Source: an uncultured Bacteroidales bacterium (GTDB lineage: Bacteria; Bacteroidota; Bacteroidia; Bacteroidales; Muribaculaceae). From it: DNA of 64,000 nt. Positions 26,913 to 35,825 of the stretch are shown in pieces. The notes under the pieces are model-generated. The model saw only the letters and a list, made by a program, of their open reading frames with translations, searched no databases and had not been told where the DNA came from. Made by a program: the position numbers and the translations under genes. The stretch covers positions 106,071-170,070 of the forward strand of contig CACZAC010000001.1 in the NCBI GenBank assembly GCA_902779125.1, read 5' to 3'. Position 1 is the stretch's first letter, and the number at the start of each line of letters is the position of its first letter.

Positions 26913-28156
26913 TGTATCTTTACGGAGCTAGCGGACACGCTAAAGTCATCATTGACATGTTGAATGCATCAGGTGTTAAAATTGATGCTTTATTTGATGA
27001 TGATAAAACGATCAGTGAGTTGATGAGTATTCCTGTGAAACATCAGTGGAATCGCGAATCCCCCATAATTATCAGCATTGGTAATAATTTCACACGCAAG
27101 CAGATTGCTGAAAAATTGTGCTGTGAATACGGCATAGCTATTCATCCTTCTGCTATTATTTCACCATATGCTTCAATTGGAGAAGGGAGCGTAGTGATGC
27201 AGGGGACAATTGTCCAAAGTTCTGCTCATATCGGGAAACACTGCATTGTGAATACCGGTGCAACAGTGGATCATGAATGTGTTATCGAAGATTATGTCCA
27301 TATTTCACCTAAGGCCACACTGTGTGGCAATGTCTATGTGGAAGAAGGGGCTTGGATTGGCGCATCTGCTGTAGTGGTGCCCGGAGTAAGGATTGGCAAG
27401 TGGAGCTTAATCGGAGCAGGAAGTGTAGTTGTTAGCGATATCCCTGATGGCGTTATTGCCTATGGAAATCCCTGTAGAGTAAAGTCTGTTCATAAGACCT
27501 GTTGCTCAAAACGCATTGCTATTTATGGAGCTGGAGGCTTAGGACGGGAGGTAGCAGGCGGTATTCAGCGTATCAATCAAGCCGGTTTGGGCAACTGGAA
27601 TCTAGTGGGCTTCTATGATGATGCCAAGCCTAAGGGTTTCAAGGTGTCTCATTTAGGCGAAGTGCTTGGAGGTATGGATGAGTTAAATGCTATGGAGCAA
27701 CCAATGGCGCTTGCTATTGCAGTGGGCACTCCGATGTCACGAAGGATGATTCATGACCGCATCACCAATCCAATGATTAGTTTTCCCAACCTAATTTCAC
27801 CCTCGTTCAAAGTGCTTGATCCTTCGACATTTAAAATTGGTGAAGGCAATATTATTCAGGACAATTGTAGCGTGACTTGTGATGTTGAAATTGGTGATTA
27901 CAACGTTCTCAATGGCTCTAATGTAATGGGTCATGACGTTAAAGTCGGTAATTTCAATGTGATGATGCCAGGAGTGCGCCTTTCTGGAGAAGTTTCAATT
28001 GGCGATAATAACCTTTTAGGTGTTGACAGTGTTGTCCTTCAGCGGGTAAAAGTAGGTAATAACATCACTCTGGGCGCTGGTAGTGTTCTGATGACAAAGC
28101 CTAAGGATGGATTCACCTATATCGGTGTTCCTGCTAAAAAGTTTGACTTTAAATAA
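26912..28156 (+). CDS. Bimodular PglD-like sugar O/N-acetyltransferase (two fused copies)
   Basis: 414 residues composed of two complete PglD-type units. Unit 1 (about 1-195) has a Rossmann-like start YGASGHAKVIIDM and a left-handed beta-helix with the expected catalytic His in GATVDHEC. Unit 2 (about 202-414) starts again at RIAIYGAGGLGREVAG and ends IGVPAKKFDF; its His is in VMGHDVKV. Single-unit PglD proteins are about 200-215 residues and trimeric, so this is a tandem fusion. Unit 2 is clearly paralogous to the stand-alone protein at 34997. PglD N-acetylates a UDP-4-amino sugar using acetyl-CoA; two units could act on different positions. It follows the initiating transferase, as pglC-pglD pairs do. 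Confidence 0.85.
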   Translation: MYLYGASGHAKVIIDMLNASGVKIDALFDDDKTISELMSIPVKHQWNRESPIIISIGNNFTRKQIAEKLCCEYGIAIHPSAIISPYASIGEGSVVMQGTIVQSSAHIGKHCIVNTGATVDHECVIEDYVHISPKATLCGNVYVEEGAWIGASAVVVPGVRIGKWSLIGAGSVVVSDIPDGVIAYGNPCRVKSVHKTCCSKRIAIYGAGGLGREVAGGIQRINQAGLGNWNLVGFYDDAKPKGFKVSHLGEVLGGMDELNAMEQPMALAIAVGTPMSRRMIHDRITNPMISFPNLISPSFKVLDPSTFKIGEGNIIQDNCSVTCDVEIGDYNVLNGSNVMGHDVKVGNFNVMMPGVRLSGEVSIGDNNLLGVDSVVLQRVKVGNNITLGAGSVLMTKPKDGFTYIGVPAKKFDFK

Positions 28157-28168
28157 AAGGATAAGGAT

Positions 28169-28921
28169 ATGGATTATAATCCCTTTTCATTGGTCGGTAA
28201 GACTATATTGGTGACAGGTGCGTCATCTGGCATCGGACAGGAAACCGCTATTGCATGTTCAAAATTGGGTGCCCGCGTCATTGTGACGGCCCGCAACCAA
28301 GAGCGTCTACAGGAAACATTTGACCAACTTGAGACGATAGATGAAGGGCACATGCAATTGTTGGCTGATATGACTTCTCAAGAAGACTTAGAACAGCTGA
28401 TTGCTTCTTTACCCTCGCTTGATGGAGCAGTTCTTTGTGCCGGCAATTCCACTACCTTACCCCTACAGTTTGGTTCGCGACAGAAATTTGATGAGATGTT
28501 TGACGTGAATTTCTTTGCACCAGTGGAACTGTTGCGCTTAATGTACAAGAAGAAGGTTCTCCAAAAGGGTGCTTCTGTTGTCATGATAGCGTCAATTGGC
28601 GGCACTCACAGTTTTATGCCAGGCAACGGTGTGTATGGCGCATCCAAAGCTGCTCTCAACTCGGTGATGAAATATGCAGCCCGCGAGTACGCCTCACGAA
28701 AGATAAGAGTCAACAGCATCTGCCCCGGTATGGTGGACACGCCACTTATCCATCGAGGCACCATCACTGAGGAACAACTGGCCGAAGACGCTAAGAAATA
28801 CCCATTAGGTCGTTACGGCCGTCCTGAGGACATTGCCAATGGAGCAATATACCTCTTAAGTGATGCCTCAAGTTGGCTCACAGGGCATGATTTGGTTATT
28901 GATGGAGGTTTTTCAATATAG
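28169..28921 (+). CDS. Short-chain dehydrogenase/reductase (SDR), FabG-like
   Basis: 250-residue classical SDR. NAD(P)-binding TGASSGIG at 16-23, the catalytic Ser142, Tyr156 and Lys160 (YGASK), and the C-terminal LLSDASSWLTGHDLVIDGG characteristic of FabG relatives. It could reduce a 3-ketoacyl-ACP or a keto sugar; both fit because a PglD gene is upstream and acyl carrier protein genes are downstream. The operon appears to break after it: a consensus promoter is at 28937-28967. Clean full-length gene with 12 bp to the upstream neighbour. Confidence 0.88.
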   Translation: MDYNPFSLVGKTILVTGASSGIGQETAIACSKLGARVIVTARNQERLQETFDQLETIDEGHMQLLADMTSQEDLEQLIASLPSLDGAVLCAGNSTTLPLQFGSRQKFDEMFDVNFFAPVELLRLMYKKKVLQKGASVVMIASIGGTHSFMPGNGVYGASKAALNSVMKYAAREYASRKIRVNSICPGMVDTPLIHRGTITEEQLAEDAKKYPLGRYGRPEDIANGAIYLLSDASSWLTGHDLVIDGGFSI

Positions 28922-28936
28922 TTTTTTAGCTTTTTC

Positions 28937-28967
28937 TTTGTTGAAAGAAAATTTGTATGTACATTTG
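28937..28967 (+). promoter_or_regulatory. Internal consensus promoter for the acyl-carrier section
   Basis: TTTG (28937-28940), 19 bases, TACATTTG (28960-28967), a full match to the Bacteroidetes consensus. Predicted start near 28973, about 50 nt before the first ACP gene. It makes the ACP/KAS III section separately transcribable. Confidence 0.65.
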
Positions 28968-29023
28968 CCCTCTCAATCATTAATTTTTGATACTTTTGAC
29001 TAGAAACTCAAATTCATTTATGT

Positions 29024-29257
29024 ATGAATATACAGGATTTTATTGAAAACTTCGCGGCACAGTTTGATGATACTGATGAAGCACTATTTACCGCTGAAAC
29101 CGAATTTAAAGCACTGGATGAATGGTCCTCGTTAACTGCATTGTCTATTATTGCAATGGTTGATGACGAGTATGACGTTATAATCAAGGGTAGTGATATA
29201 TTGAATTCCAATACGATTCAGGATTTATTTGAAATTGTTGAAAATCAACAACAATAA
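29024..29257 (+). CDS. Acyl carrier protein (ACP-1)
   Basis: 77-residue acidic four-helix carrier protein. The phosphopantetheine site is EWSSLTAL, where Ser36 (in S-S-L, replacing the usual D-S-L) should carry the prosthetic group. It is not the housekeeping AcpP (no DSLD). It is closely paralogous to the ACP at 35826: I count about 43 identical positions of 77, including the N-terminal FIENFA and AMVDxEYDV. It carries an acyl thioester for the ligase, KAS III or transferase encoded downstream. First gene after the internal promoter. Confidence 0.87.
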   Translation: MNIQDFIENFAAQFDDTDEALFTAETEFKALDEWSSLTALSIIAMVDDEYDVIIKGSDILNSNTIQDLFEIVENQQQ

Positions 29258-29284
29258 AGCAATCCAAATCGATTAATATCAGTA

Positions 29285-29515
29285 ATGGAGAATAAGGTCA
29301 AGGCAATCATCGCTCGGGTATTGAATGTTGACCCCGTGGTGATAACAGACGGACTGTGCTCTGGTGACATACCCGAGTGGGATTCTGTTGGAAACTTGGC
29401 CATTATAAGTACACTCGAGCAGGAACTAGAAATTGAATTCCCGCTTGAAGATTTGTTCGACTTGACATCTGTTCAGTCAATTGTCGACGAAGTCAACCAA
29501 TTAATGCATGTTTGA
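29285..29515 (+). CDS. Acyl carrier protein (ACP-2)
   Basis: 76-residue acidic carrier protein with the attachment site EWDSVGNL, Ser34 in D-S-V. It differs from ACP-1 and resembles carrier proteins paired with adenylating ligases or FkbH proteins. Its last 8 bp overlap the start of the AMP-forming ligase gene (29508), implying translational coupling and that this ACP is the ligase's partner. Confidence 0.85.
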   Translation: MENKVKAIIARVLNVDPVVITDGLCSGDIPEWDSVGNLAIISTLEQELEIEFPLEDLFDLTSVQSIVDEVNQLMHV

Positions 29516-30980
29516 TGCTCCTCACAGCCATGTGCTCAGTTGTATAGCTGGCCTTGCGCGACATAACCCCGACAAGGTTGCCCTTGTTGAGGGCAATCAG
29601 CGCATCACTCGCGGCCAACTCGTTACAAATATTGAGATTGCTGCATCCTTTTTGACATCAATCGGCTTAAAACCGGGTGACCGAATACTGTTGTCTGCCC
29701 GCAAGGAACTTGAGTTTGTCTATTTGTATTTTGCAGCCCAACTGCTTGGGATTGTCAACGTAGTTGTTGATCCAACTTCTCCGCAGGACAGACTGGATTA
29801 TATTCTGAGGACCACTAATCCCGTAGCAGTTATTGGGCTCAACCTTCTAACAGGAAACCATCGTTGTATCCAGTTTGATGATGTCAATGTCAACCACAGC
29901 AATTGGGGAGACTCCATATACACATGGCCCAAGGTGAACGCTGATGATGTGGCGGATATCATGTTCACCACAGGGACAACAGGAGCTCCCAAGGGCGTTT
30001 GCCTTTCTCACGCCAACTTATCAGGTTCAGCCAGCAACATCAATGGCTTTATCGGCAACCGCGAGGAAGATATTGAGGCTCTAGGATTGCCATTAAGTCA
30101 CTCATTCGGACTTGGACGTCTGCGTTGCGTGATGATGGCAGGCGGCACAATGGTCCTGGTGGGCAATTTTGCTAATCTCAAGGCCTTTTTTACGATATTA
30201 GAACAAGAACATGTAACAGGGTTTGGAATGGTTCCTGCTGTATGGCAATACATCAAGCGGTTAAGTGGCACCCGCATTGCCAAGTTCAGCAACCAGCTTC
30301 GTTATATTGAGGTGGGCAGCGCTGCTTTGCCAATCGAAGACAAGCGTCTATTAATGGAATTGTTCCCCAATACCCGACTCTGCATCCATTACGGTTTAAC
30401 CGAAGCATCAAGGGCATTATTCAGCGAGTTGCATCTTAATGCCAAGAATCTAGAATCAATAGGTAAACCCGTTTCCAGTCATGTTGAGGTGTGTATTCTG
30501 GACGAGAATGGTGAACCTGTACCTGACGGCACCGATGGAGAGCTGTGTGTCTGCGGTAATATGGTCATGAAGTCCTATTTGTTACCCGATGACAATGCAG
30601 ATGCCTTTTATGACAGATGGTTCAGGACAGGAGATTGGGGACATCGTGATAGCAATGGTTATTTCTATTTGACTGGCCGTAAAAAAGAACTCATCAATGT
30701 GGGAGGGGAGAAGGTAAGTCCTGCTACTATCGAAGCTGCCATAATTTCGCTTGGAGTGCCTGATTGTGCCTGTATTGCAATACCAGATCCTAATGGAGTG
30801 TTAGGTGAAGTGCCCAAAGCCTTTTTGCAGCGCTACGATAACCCATTGACTATCGATGAGATAAGACAACATTTAGCCCATTTGCTGCTCAGTAATGAAA
30901 TTCCAGTTCAATACGAATGGGTTGATGTGATTCCCCGTTCTTCTTCAGGTAAAATACAGCGTCTAAAGCTGAAAAGATAG
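29508..30980 (+). CDS. AMP-forming acyl-ACP/CoA ligase (ANL superfamily)
   Basis: 490-residue adenylating enzyme. P-loop-like A3 motif TTGTTGAPKG at 154-163, the A5 region HYGLTEASR, A7 WFRTGDWG, and the A10 catalytic lysine in PRSSSGKIQR (Lys482). All core motifs are present, so it should activate a carboxylic acid as its adenylate and pass it to a thiol, most likely ACP-2, whose gene it overlaps. The acid could be a hydroxy, amino or short fatty acid. No condensation or thioesterase domain is attached. Confidence 0.88.
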   Translation: MFDAPHSHVLSCIAGLARHNPDKVALVEGNQRITRGQLVTNIEIAASFLTSIGLKPGDRILLSARKELEFVYLYFAAQLLGIVNVVVDPTSPQDRLDYILRTTNPVAVIGLNLLTGNHRCIQFDDVNVNHSNWGDSIYTWPKVNADDVADIMFTTGTTGAPKGVCLSHANLSGSASNINGFIGNREEDIEALGLPLSHSFGLGRLRCVMMAGGTMVLVGNFANLKAFFTILEQEHVTGFGMVPAVWQYIKRLSGTRIAKFSNQLRYIEVGSAALPIEDKRLLMELFPNTRLCIHYGLTEASRALFSELHLNAKNLESIGKPVSSHVEVCILDENGEPVPDGTDGELCVCGNMVMKSYLLPDDNADAFYDRWFRTGDWGHRDSNGYFYLTGRKKELINVGGEKVSPATIEAAIISLGVPDCACIAIPDPNGVLGEVPKAFLQRYDNPLTIDEIRQHLAHLLLSNEIPVQYEWVDVIPRSSSGKIQRLKLKR

Positions 30981-31011
30981 AAACTACTATATCAATAAAC
31001 TGTTAGTATCT

Positions 31012-32073
31012 ATGTCACGACTAACAATTAATAATATACGCATTGCCGGATTGAGCGCCTGTGTTCCTTCGACAGTAGAAGACAACCTCACTTTGCCCAT
31101 CTACAAAGATCAGAACGAAGCTCAAAAAGTCATCACTTCAACCGGTATCGAACGTCATCACAAGGTTGAAGTTGGGACTACGGCATCCGATTTGACCGTT
31201 AAAGCAGTTGAGGACTTGCTTAGCAATTTAGGTTGGGAATCTCAAGATGTGGACTGTTTTGCCTATGTATGTACATCACGAGATTATATTGCTCCCCAAA
31301 CTGCTTGTGTATTGCAAGATAGACTGAAATTGCGCAGTGACTGCTGTGTGTTTGATTTGCCGTTCGGCTGTTCGGGGTGGGTCTATGGTATGAGTATCGT
31401 AGGGTCGCTGATGTCTCACGGTACTCTCAAGCGTGGCATCCTGGTAGCTGCCGAAACCAATACGCAGAACCGCAATCCTCGCGATACGACCGTGCGTCCC
31501 TTGTTTGGCGACGCTGCTACAGCAACCGCTCTCGTGTTTGACCCAGACAACTCACATCCCATGAATTTCATGTTTGGGGTTGACGGCAGTGGTTTTGACG
31601 CGGTGTGGGCTCCATATGGTGGCATGCGCAATCCAGTCACACCCGATGCCCTTGAAGAAAAAGAGGTCTCTCCTGGGGTCTACAGGCGTGGTGTTGACAT
31701 GGTTGTCAATGGCATGGACGTATTTGGTTTTGCTATTAAGCAACCTCCCCGTTCAATCAAGGAGCTTATCTCCACATTCAGTATTGATGTGGAAACTGTG
31801 GACTTGCTGCTTCTGCATCAAGCTAACAAGTTCATCGATGAGAAAATACGCAAATCCATTAAGATGCCCCCCGAGAAAACACCTTATTGTCTTGAAGAAT
31901 ACGGCAATGTCACCAGCGCTTCTATCCCACTGACTATGGTGTCTAGATGCCGCGAACAGTTATCAGGAGATGATAAACATTGCATCGCATGCGGATTCGG
32001 CGTTGGACTGGCATGGGCAAGTATGGAATTTTATGCTGGCGGAATAAAAGTTGGAGATGTCATTGATTATTAA
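31012..32073 (+). CDS. KAS III family enzyme (FabH-like), copy 1
   Basis: 353-residue thiolase-fold protein. Cys120 in PFGCSGW, His269 in LLHQANKF and Asn299 in YGNVTSAS form an intact KAS III triad. Housekeeping FabH starts fatty-acid synthesis, but relatives such as CerJ acylate sugars from carrier-bound acyl groups, and others such as RkD build tetronates with glyceryl-ACP. Position in a glycan locus, beside ACPs and a ligase, argues for such a specialised role. It is paralogous to the enzyme at 36193; both share GMRNPxTP and the placement of Cys120. Confidence 0.88.
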   Translation: MSRLTINNIRIAGLSACVPSTVEDNLTLPIYKDQNEAQKVITSTGIERHHKVEVGTTASDLTVKAVEDLLSNLGWESQDVDCFAYVCTSRDYIAPQTACVLQDRLKLRSDCCVFDLPFGCSGWVYGMSIVGSLMSHGTLKRGILVAAETNTQNRNPRDTTVRPLFGDAATATALVFDPDNSHPMNFMFGVDGSGFDAVWAPYGGMRNPVTPDALEEKEVSPGVYRRGVDMVVNGMDVFGFAIKQPPRSIKELISTFSIDVETVDLLLLHQANKFIDEKIRKSIKMPPEKTPYCLEEYGNVTSASIPLTMVSRCREQLSGDDKHCIACGFGVGLAWASMEFYAGGIKVGDVIDY

Positions 32074-32079
32074 ACACTG

Positions 32080-33180
32080 ATGGGGCATTATATCAATACA
32101 AATAAGGAATTTTACTGGGGCGACTGGTACTTCAAGTCCCATGTGATGTCTGACGGCTTTGACTACAAAGCTCACAAGAAGGAACTGTCTCCTTACTATG
32201 AATCACGTGGCTTTAAGGTCTCGATGATGTTTGCCGATTACTTCTCGAGGCTAAACGGCATCCACAGTGACCGATACCTGTCTATGGACGTGTACTACTT
32301 CTTTGTAATACCGTCACTTAACCGTTACGATTTTAAGGACGCCTATCTCGACAAGAACATCTACAGCGAATTGTTCCCTAACGTGAAGCAACCACTAGCT
32401 ATTGTCAAGAATATACATGGTCACTTGTATCGTGATGGACAAGAGATTTCTCTTGAGCAAGCCATAGCCGCAATCCAGAGTCATGAAGGAAATCTTATTA
32501 TCAAGCCAACAGTAGAAACCTGCAACGGGGAAGGAGTCGAGCAGATAGGTGACTGCTCAACCGAGCAATTGAAGGCTTTGCTTGAGCACTATGGCATCAA
32601 CTTCATCGTACAGGAGAAAGTAAAACAGCATCCTGATCTGCAACGTGTTAATCCAACATCACTCAATTCGATGCGGTTATACACTTATCGCCGCCTGGAT
32701 GGCACCTACGAGTTCTTGTATCCGTTTGCACATCTTCGTTTCGGTGGCAAGGGAGCCATCAAGGATAATGTATCGCAGGGTGGGGGAACCTGCTTGATTC
32801 ATCCCGACGGACGGGTTGACGACAGGGTGTATCGCTTCAAGGACATGAACGTCAGCTCACTAAGCAAGGAAACAGGGGTTGACAATCTTGTGATACCCTG
32901 TTATGAGAAGGTCATTCAGACGCTCTTCCAGATGCATAGCCGCTTGCCCTACTTTGATTTTGTGGGATGGGATGTGACGGTTTTGCCCGACGGCGAGCCC
33001 TTACTGATAGAGTTTAACCTGGTTCCCAGTGTTGAAGGGCCGCAAATGATGGCTGGTCCCATGTTTGGAGAGTATCTTGATGAGGTCATTGAACGAGCAA
33101 GTCATGTAGAGTGTTCACGGGAGCAAAACTATAAAAAAGTTTTCCCCAAAAACTCACTATTCTATCTCCACATGCAATGA
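32080..33180 (+). CDS. Sugar-transfer-associated ATP-grasp ligase
   Basis: 366 residues. The ATP-grasp layout is visible: GNLIIKPTVETCNGEGV as the small ATP-binding strand-loop (about 143-160), FIVQEKVKQH, the basic SLNSMRLYTYR segment, and the metal-binding GWDVTVLPDGEPLLIEFN near 300-320, matching the PF14397-type sugar-transfer ATP-grasp family. Such enzymes form an amide or ester bond between a carboxylate and an amine via an acyl phosphate. It could attach an amino acid or acid group to the glycan or amino sugar. It starts 6 bp after KAS III copy 1. Confidence 0.8.
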   Translation: MGHYINTNKEFYWGDWYFKSHVMSDGFDYKAHKKELSPYYESRGFKVSMMFADYFSRLNGIHSDRYLSMDVYYFFVIPSLNRYDFKDAYLDKNIYSELFPNVKQPLAIVKNIHGHLYRDGQEISLEQAIAAIQSHEGNLIIKPTVETCNGEGVEQIGDCSTEQLKALLEHYGINFIVQEKVKQHPDLQRVNPTSLNSMRLYTYRRLDGTYEFLYPFAHLRFGGKGAIKDNVSQGGGTCLIHPDGRVDDRVYRFKDMNVSSLSKETGVDNLVIPCYEKVIQTLFQMHSRLPYFDFVGWDVTVLPDGEPLLIEFNLVPSVEGPQMMAGPMFGEYLDEVIERASHVECSREQNYKKVFPKNSLFYLHMQ

Positions 33181-33206
33181 GAATCCTATAACACCGTTGT
33201 TTATCA

Positions 33207-33788
33207 ATGAGCATGACAATCCATCAAGTAGTTAACACTATCTTCAGGTCTTGCAGCTATGTGCTGTCCCAGGAGCATTGCTCATGGGTTGTGGATTGTG
33301 GGGATGTTGATAAGCTCTTGCCTTTCATTGATGGTAAACTGAGCGGGATTCTGCTCACTCATGCCCATTTTGATCACATCTATGGCTTGAATACCTTGAC
33401 CTCGTTATTCCCCAAAGTACCAGTCTATACCAATCAAGCTGGACTCGAGAGTTTGACTAATGACAAACTTAATTTCTCAAGATATTATGGTGAACCGTTC
33501 ATCTTCGACAATCCCCAACTTGTCCAACTTATTGATGATGGCAAGTATATCGACTTGTTTGAAGAGACTCGGGTCAAAGCAGTTTTTACTCCCGGCCATA
33601 GCAACGATAGTATAACCTGGGTGGTAAACGACGTATTATTTACAGGTGACAGTTATATACCAGGAGTAAAAACAGTAACCAATTTACCGCACTCCGACAA
33701 GATATTAGCTTCTCAAAGCGAAATCATCATCAAGCAGCTGGCCGAGAACCGTACTGTATATCCCGGTCATGCACCAGAACAGATATAA
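33207..33788 (+). CDS. Metallo-beta-lactamase-fold hydrolase
   Basis: 193-residue MBL-fold protein with two-metal motifs: HAHFDH at 52-57, the His of FTPGHSNDS, the Asp of FTGDSY, and the His of YPGHAPEQ. It resembles glyoxalase II-like and thioesterase-type MBL proteins. Beside ACP and KAS III genes, hydrolysis of an acyl thioester (product release or editing of mis-loaded carrier) is a reasonable inference, not demonstrated. It ends 27 bp before the aminotransferase gene. Confidence 0.83.
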   Translation: MSMTIHQVVNTIFRSCSYVLSQEHCSWVVDCGDVDKLLPFIDGKLSGILLTHAHFDHIYGLNTLTSLFPKVPVYTNQAGLESLTNDKLNFSRYYGEPFIFDNPQLVQLIDDGKYIDLFEETRVKAVFTPGHSNDSITWVVNDVLFTGDSYIPGVKTVTNLPHSDKILASQSEIIIKQLAENRTVYPGHAPEQI

Positions 33789-33815
33789 ACACTTCTAAAA
33801 TATTTATTTAATCAA

Positions 33816-34958
33816 ATGGCTAACAACAGAATACTACTTTGTCTCGCCCACATGAGCGGGCAGGAAATGAAATACATCAAAGAGGCTTTTGATACCAACT
33901 GGGTGGTTCCTTTGGGTCCAAATGTCAATGCATTTGAAGAGGACCTGGAACGACTCTGTGGCGAGGGCAAGCGCGTAGTTGTTCTTAGCGCGGGCACCGC
34001 TGCTATCCATTTAGCACTTGTTAACCTTGGAGTGGGTCGTGGCGATGAGGTGATTTGCCAGTCCATGACTTTCTCGGCCAGTGCCAATCCCATTGTCTAT
34101 CAAGGTGCAACGCCAGTATTCGTCGATAGTGAACGGGACTCTTGGAACATGGACCCCAACTTGCTTGAGGACGCCATCAAGGATCGTATCGCTAAAACAG
34201 GTCGCAAACCCAAAGCCATCATCCCCGTATATCTGTATGGAATGCCTGCCATGATTGATGAGATTATGGAAGTGGCGCAACGCTACGAAATACCTGTCAT
34301 TGAGGACTCTGCTGAAGCCTTCGGTTCCCGCTATCGTGACCGGTTATGCGGCACGTTCGGCATGTTCGGCATTATGAGTTTTAATGGCAACAAGATGATT
34401 ACCACAAGTGGCGGAGGCGCGCTTATTTGTCCTGACGAGGCTACCAAGAAGAAGACCATGTTCTATGCGACACAGTCCCGTGAGCCAATGCCTTATTATC
34501 TGCATAAGGAAATTGGCTATAACTATCGCATGAGCAATATCTGTGCAGGAATCGGTCGCGGCCAGATGACCGTATTGGATGAGCATTTGGCGCATCACAA
34601 GCATTTATGTGAACGTTATGTAGAATTATTTAGCAAAGTTGACGGTATTAGTGTTCACGTTAACCCTGATAGCCGTTTTGACAGTAACTATTGGCTCAAC
34701 ACGATTCTGATAGACCCTGCCAAAACAGGCGTGGATTATGATACCGTTAGACTTCATCTTGATGCGTGCAATATTGAGTCCCGCCCGTTGTGGAAACCAA
34801 TGCATACACAACCCGTGTTTGCTGATGCTCCAGCTTATGTCAACGGGGTGAGTGAAGAATTATTTACCATGGGGCTCTGCCTTCCCAGCGGTCCCTGCGT
34901 GAGCGATGAGGATGTAGAACTCGTTGCTCATGAGATTATAGCTTGTTGCAAGCATTAA
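33816..34958 (+). CDS. DegT/DnrJ/EryC1/StrS-family sugar aminotransferase
   Basis: 380-residue PLP-dependent aminotransferase. The PLP lysine is Lys193 in SFNGNKMITTSGGG; SAGTAAIHLAL at 58-68 and EDSAEAFGSRY at 163-173 bind the cofactor. The sequence is PglE-like: these convert a UDP-4-keto-6-deoxy sugar to the 4-amino sugar with glutamate. The downstream PglD-like gene would acetylate that amine, the order seen in bacillosamine-type pathways. The needed 4,6-dehydratase (PglF) is not in the window. Confidence 0.92.
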   Translation: MANNRILLCLAHMSGQEMKYIKEAFDTNWVVPLGPNVNAFEEDLERLCGEGKRVVVLSAGTAAIHLALVNLGVGRGDEVICQSMTFSASANPIVYQGATPVFVDSERDSWNMDPNLLEDAIKDRIAKTGRKPKAIIPVYLYGMPAMIDEIMEVAQRYEIPVIEDSAEAFGSRYRDRLCGTFGMFGIMSFNGNKMITTSGGGALICPDEATKKKTMFYATQSREPMPYYLHKEIGYNYRMSNICAGIGRGQMTVLDEHLAHHKHLCERYVELFSKVDGISVHVNPDSRFDSNYWLNTILIDPAKTGVDYDTVRLHLDACNIESRPLWKPMHTQPVFADAPAYVNGVSEELFTMGLCLPSGPCVSDEDVELVAHEIIACCKH

Positions 34959-34996
34959 GACGTTATCAGAATATTAACTCAAAAAAAAATAAGATT

Positions 34997-35638
34997 ATGA
35001 AAATTGCAATCTATGGTGCTGGAGGATTTGGCAAGGAAGTTGCCTGCCTTATAGACCGAATCAATGCCTATGGTGGTGACTGGCAGTTGATTGGATTCTT
35101 TGATGACAGCAAGCGCGTTGATTCATCAGTATCACGCTATGGTAAGGTGTTAGGCGGCATGGATATGCTGATGGGCATCGATAAGCCGCTAGCTATCGCC
35201 ATAGCCATCAATGACAACAAGGTTGTTCGTCGTATCCGTGAGAGTATCACCAATCCTAACATCACATTCCCCAATCTCATCGACCCCTCATTGTTTCTGG
35301 TTGATGGACAGACAGTTAAAATGGGTGAGGGCAATATCATCCAGAACGACTGCATGATATCATGTGATGTTACAATTGGTAACTTCAACCTCTTCAATGA
35401 CCATGTCGTTGTGGGCCACGATAATGTCATCGGCAACTTTAACGGACTCATGCCTGGAGCGCACTTGTCAGGAGGCATCACTATTGGTGACAACAATCTG
35501 CTGGGAGTAGCCAGTGTTGTTTTACAGGGCATGTGCATTGGAAATGAAGTGACACTGGGAGCCAACAGCGTACTCATGACTCAACCCAAGAACAATTCCA
35601 CATATCTGGGCGTACCGGCCAGGAAGTTTGATTTCTAA
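34997..35638 (+). CDS. PglD-like sugar acetyltransferase (single unit)
   Basis: 213-residue NeuD/PglD-family protein: Rossmann-like start KIAIYGAGGFGKEVACLI, then a left-handed beta-helix of hexapeptide repeats with the expected His in VVGHDNVIG, and the ending YLGVPARKFDF. It should N- or O-acetylate the amino sugar made by the aminotransferase 38 bp upstream. It is closely paralogous to the second half of the bimodular protein at 26912 (shared KVLGGMD/EVLGGMD, ITNPNITFPNLI/ITNPMISFPNLI, IGDNNLLGV). ATG 34997 is preferred to 34943, which would overlap the aminotransferase. Confidence 0.9.
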   Translation: MKIAIYGAGGFGKEVACLIDRINAYGGDWQLIGFFDDSKRVDSSVSRYGKVLGGMDMLMGIDKPLAIAIAINDNKVVRRIRESITNPNITFPNLIDPSLFLVDGQTVKMGEGNIIQNDCMISCDVTIGNFNLFNDHVVVGHDNVIGNFNGLMPGAHLSGGITIGDNNLLGVASVVLQGMCIGNEVTLGANSVLMTQPKNNSTYLGVPARKFDF

Positions 35639-35772
35639 AAAAGAGGCCATTTCCTGGAAACTCTAATGTCAATACTTGGCAAATGTCCAGTTACATCATT
35701 GTTTCCGGTACAAAAACCACAAAAAAATTGACCGTTATTACTATTCTTGGTGCTTAATTAAGATTTTTTATT

Positions 35773-35810
35773 TAATTTTGCACGCCGTAAAAATATTTTA
35801 GGTATTTTTG
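35773..35810 (+). promoter_or_regulatory. Two -7 boxes upstream of ACP-3
   Basis: TAATTTTG (35773-35780) and TATTTTTG (35803-35810) both match TAnnTTTG. The TTTG within the first box lies 22 bp before the second and could act as its -33 element, slightly longer than the usual 19-21. The second box ends only 15 bp before the ATG. A restart of transcription is plausible in the 187-bp gap. Confidence 0.45.
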
Positions 35811-35825
35811 CGTTATTATTAAACA

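Noticed and set aside
31012-32073. Housekeeping fabH of fatty-acid synthesis
   Set aside because: There are two diverged KAS III copies in a glycan locus with dedicated ACPs and no fabD, fabF or plsX nearby; a specialised role is more likely, although not proved.
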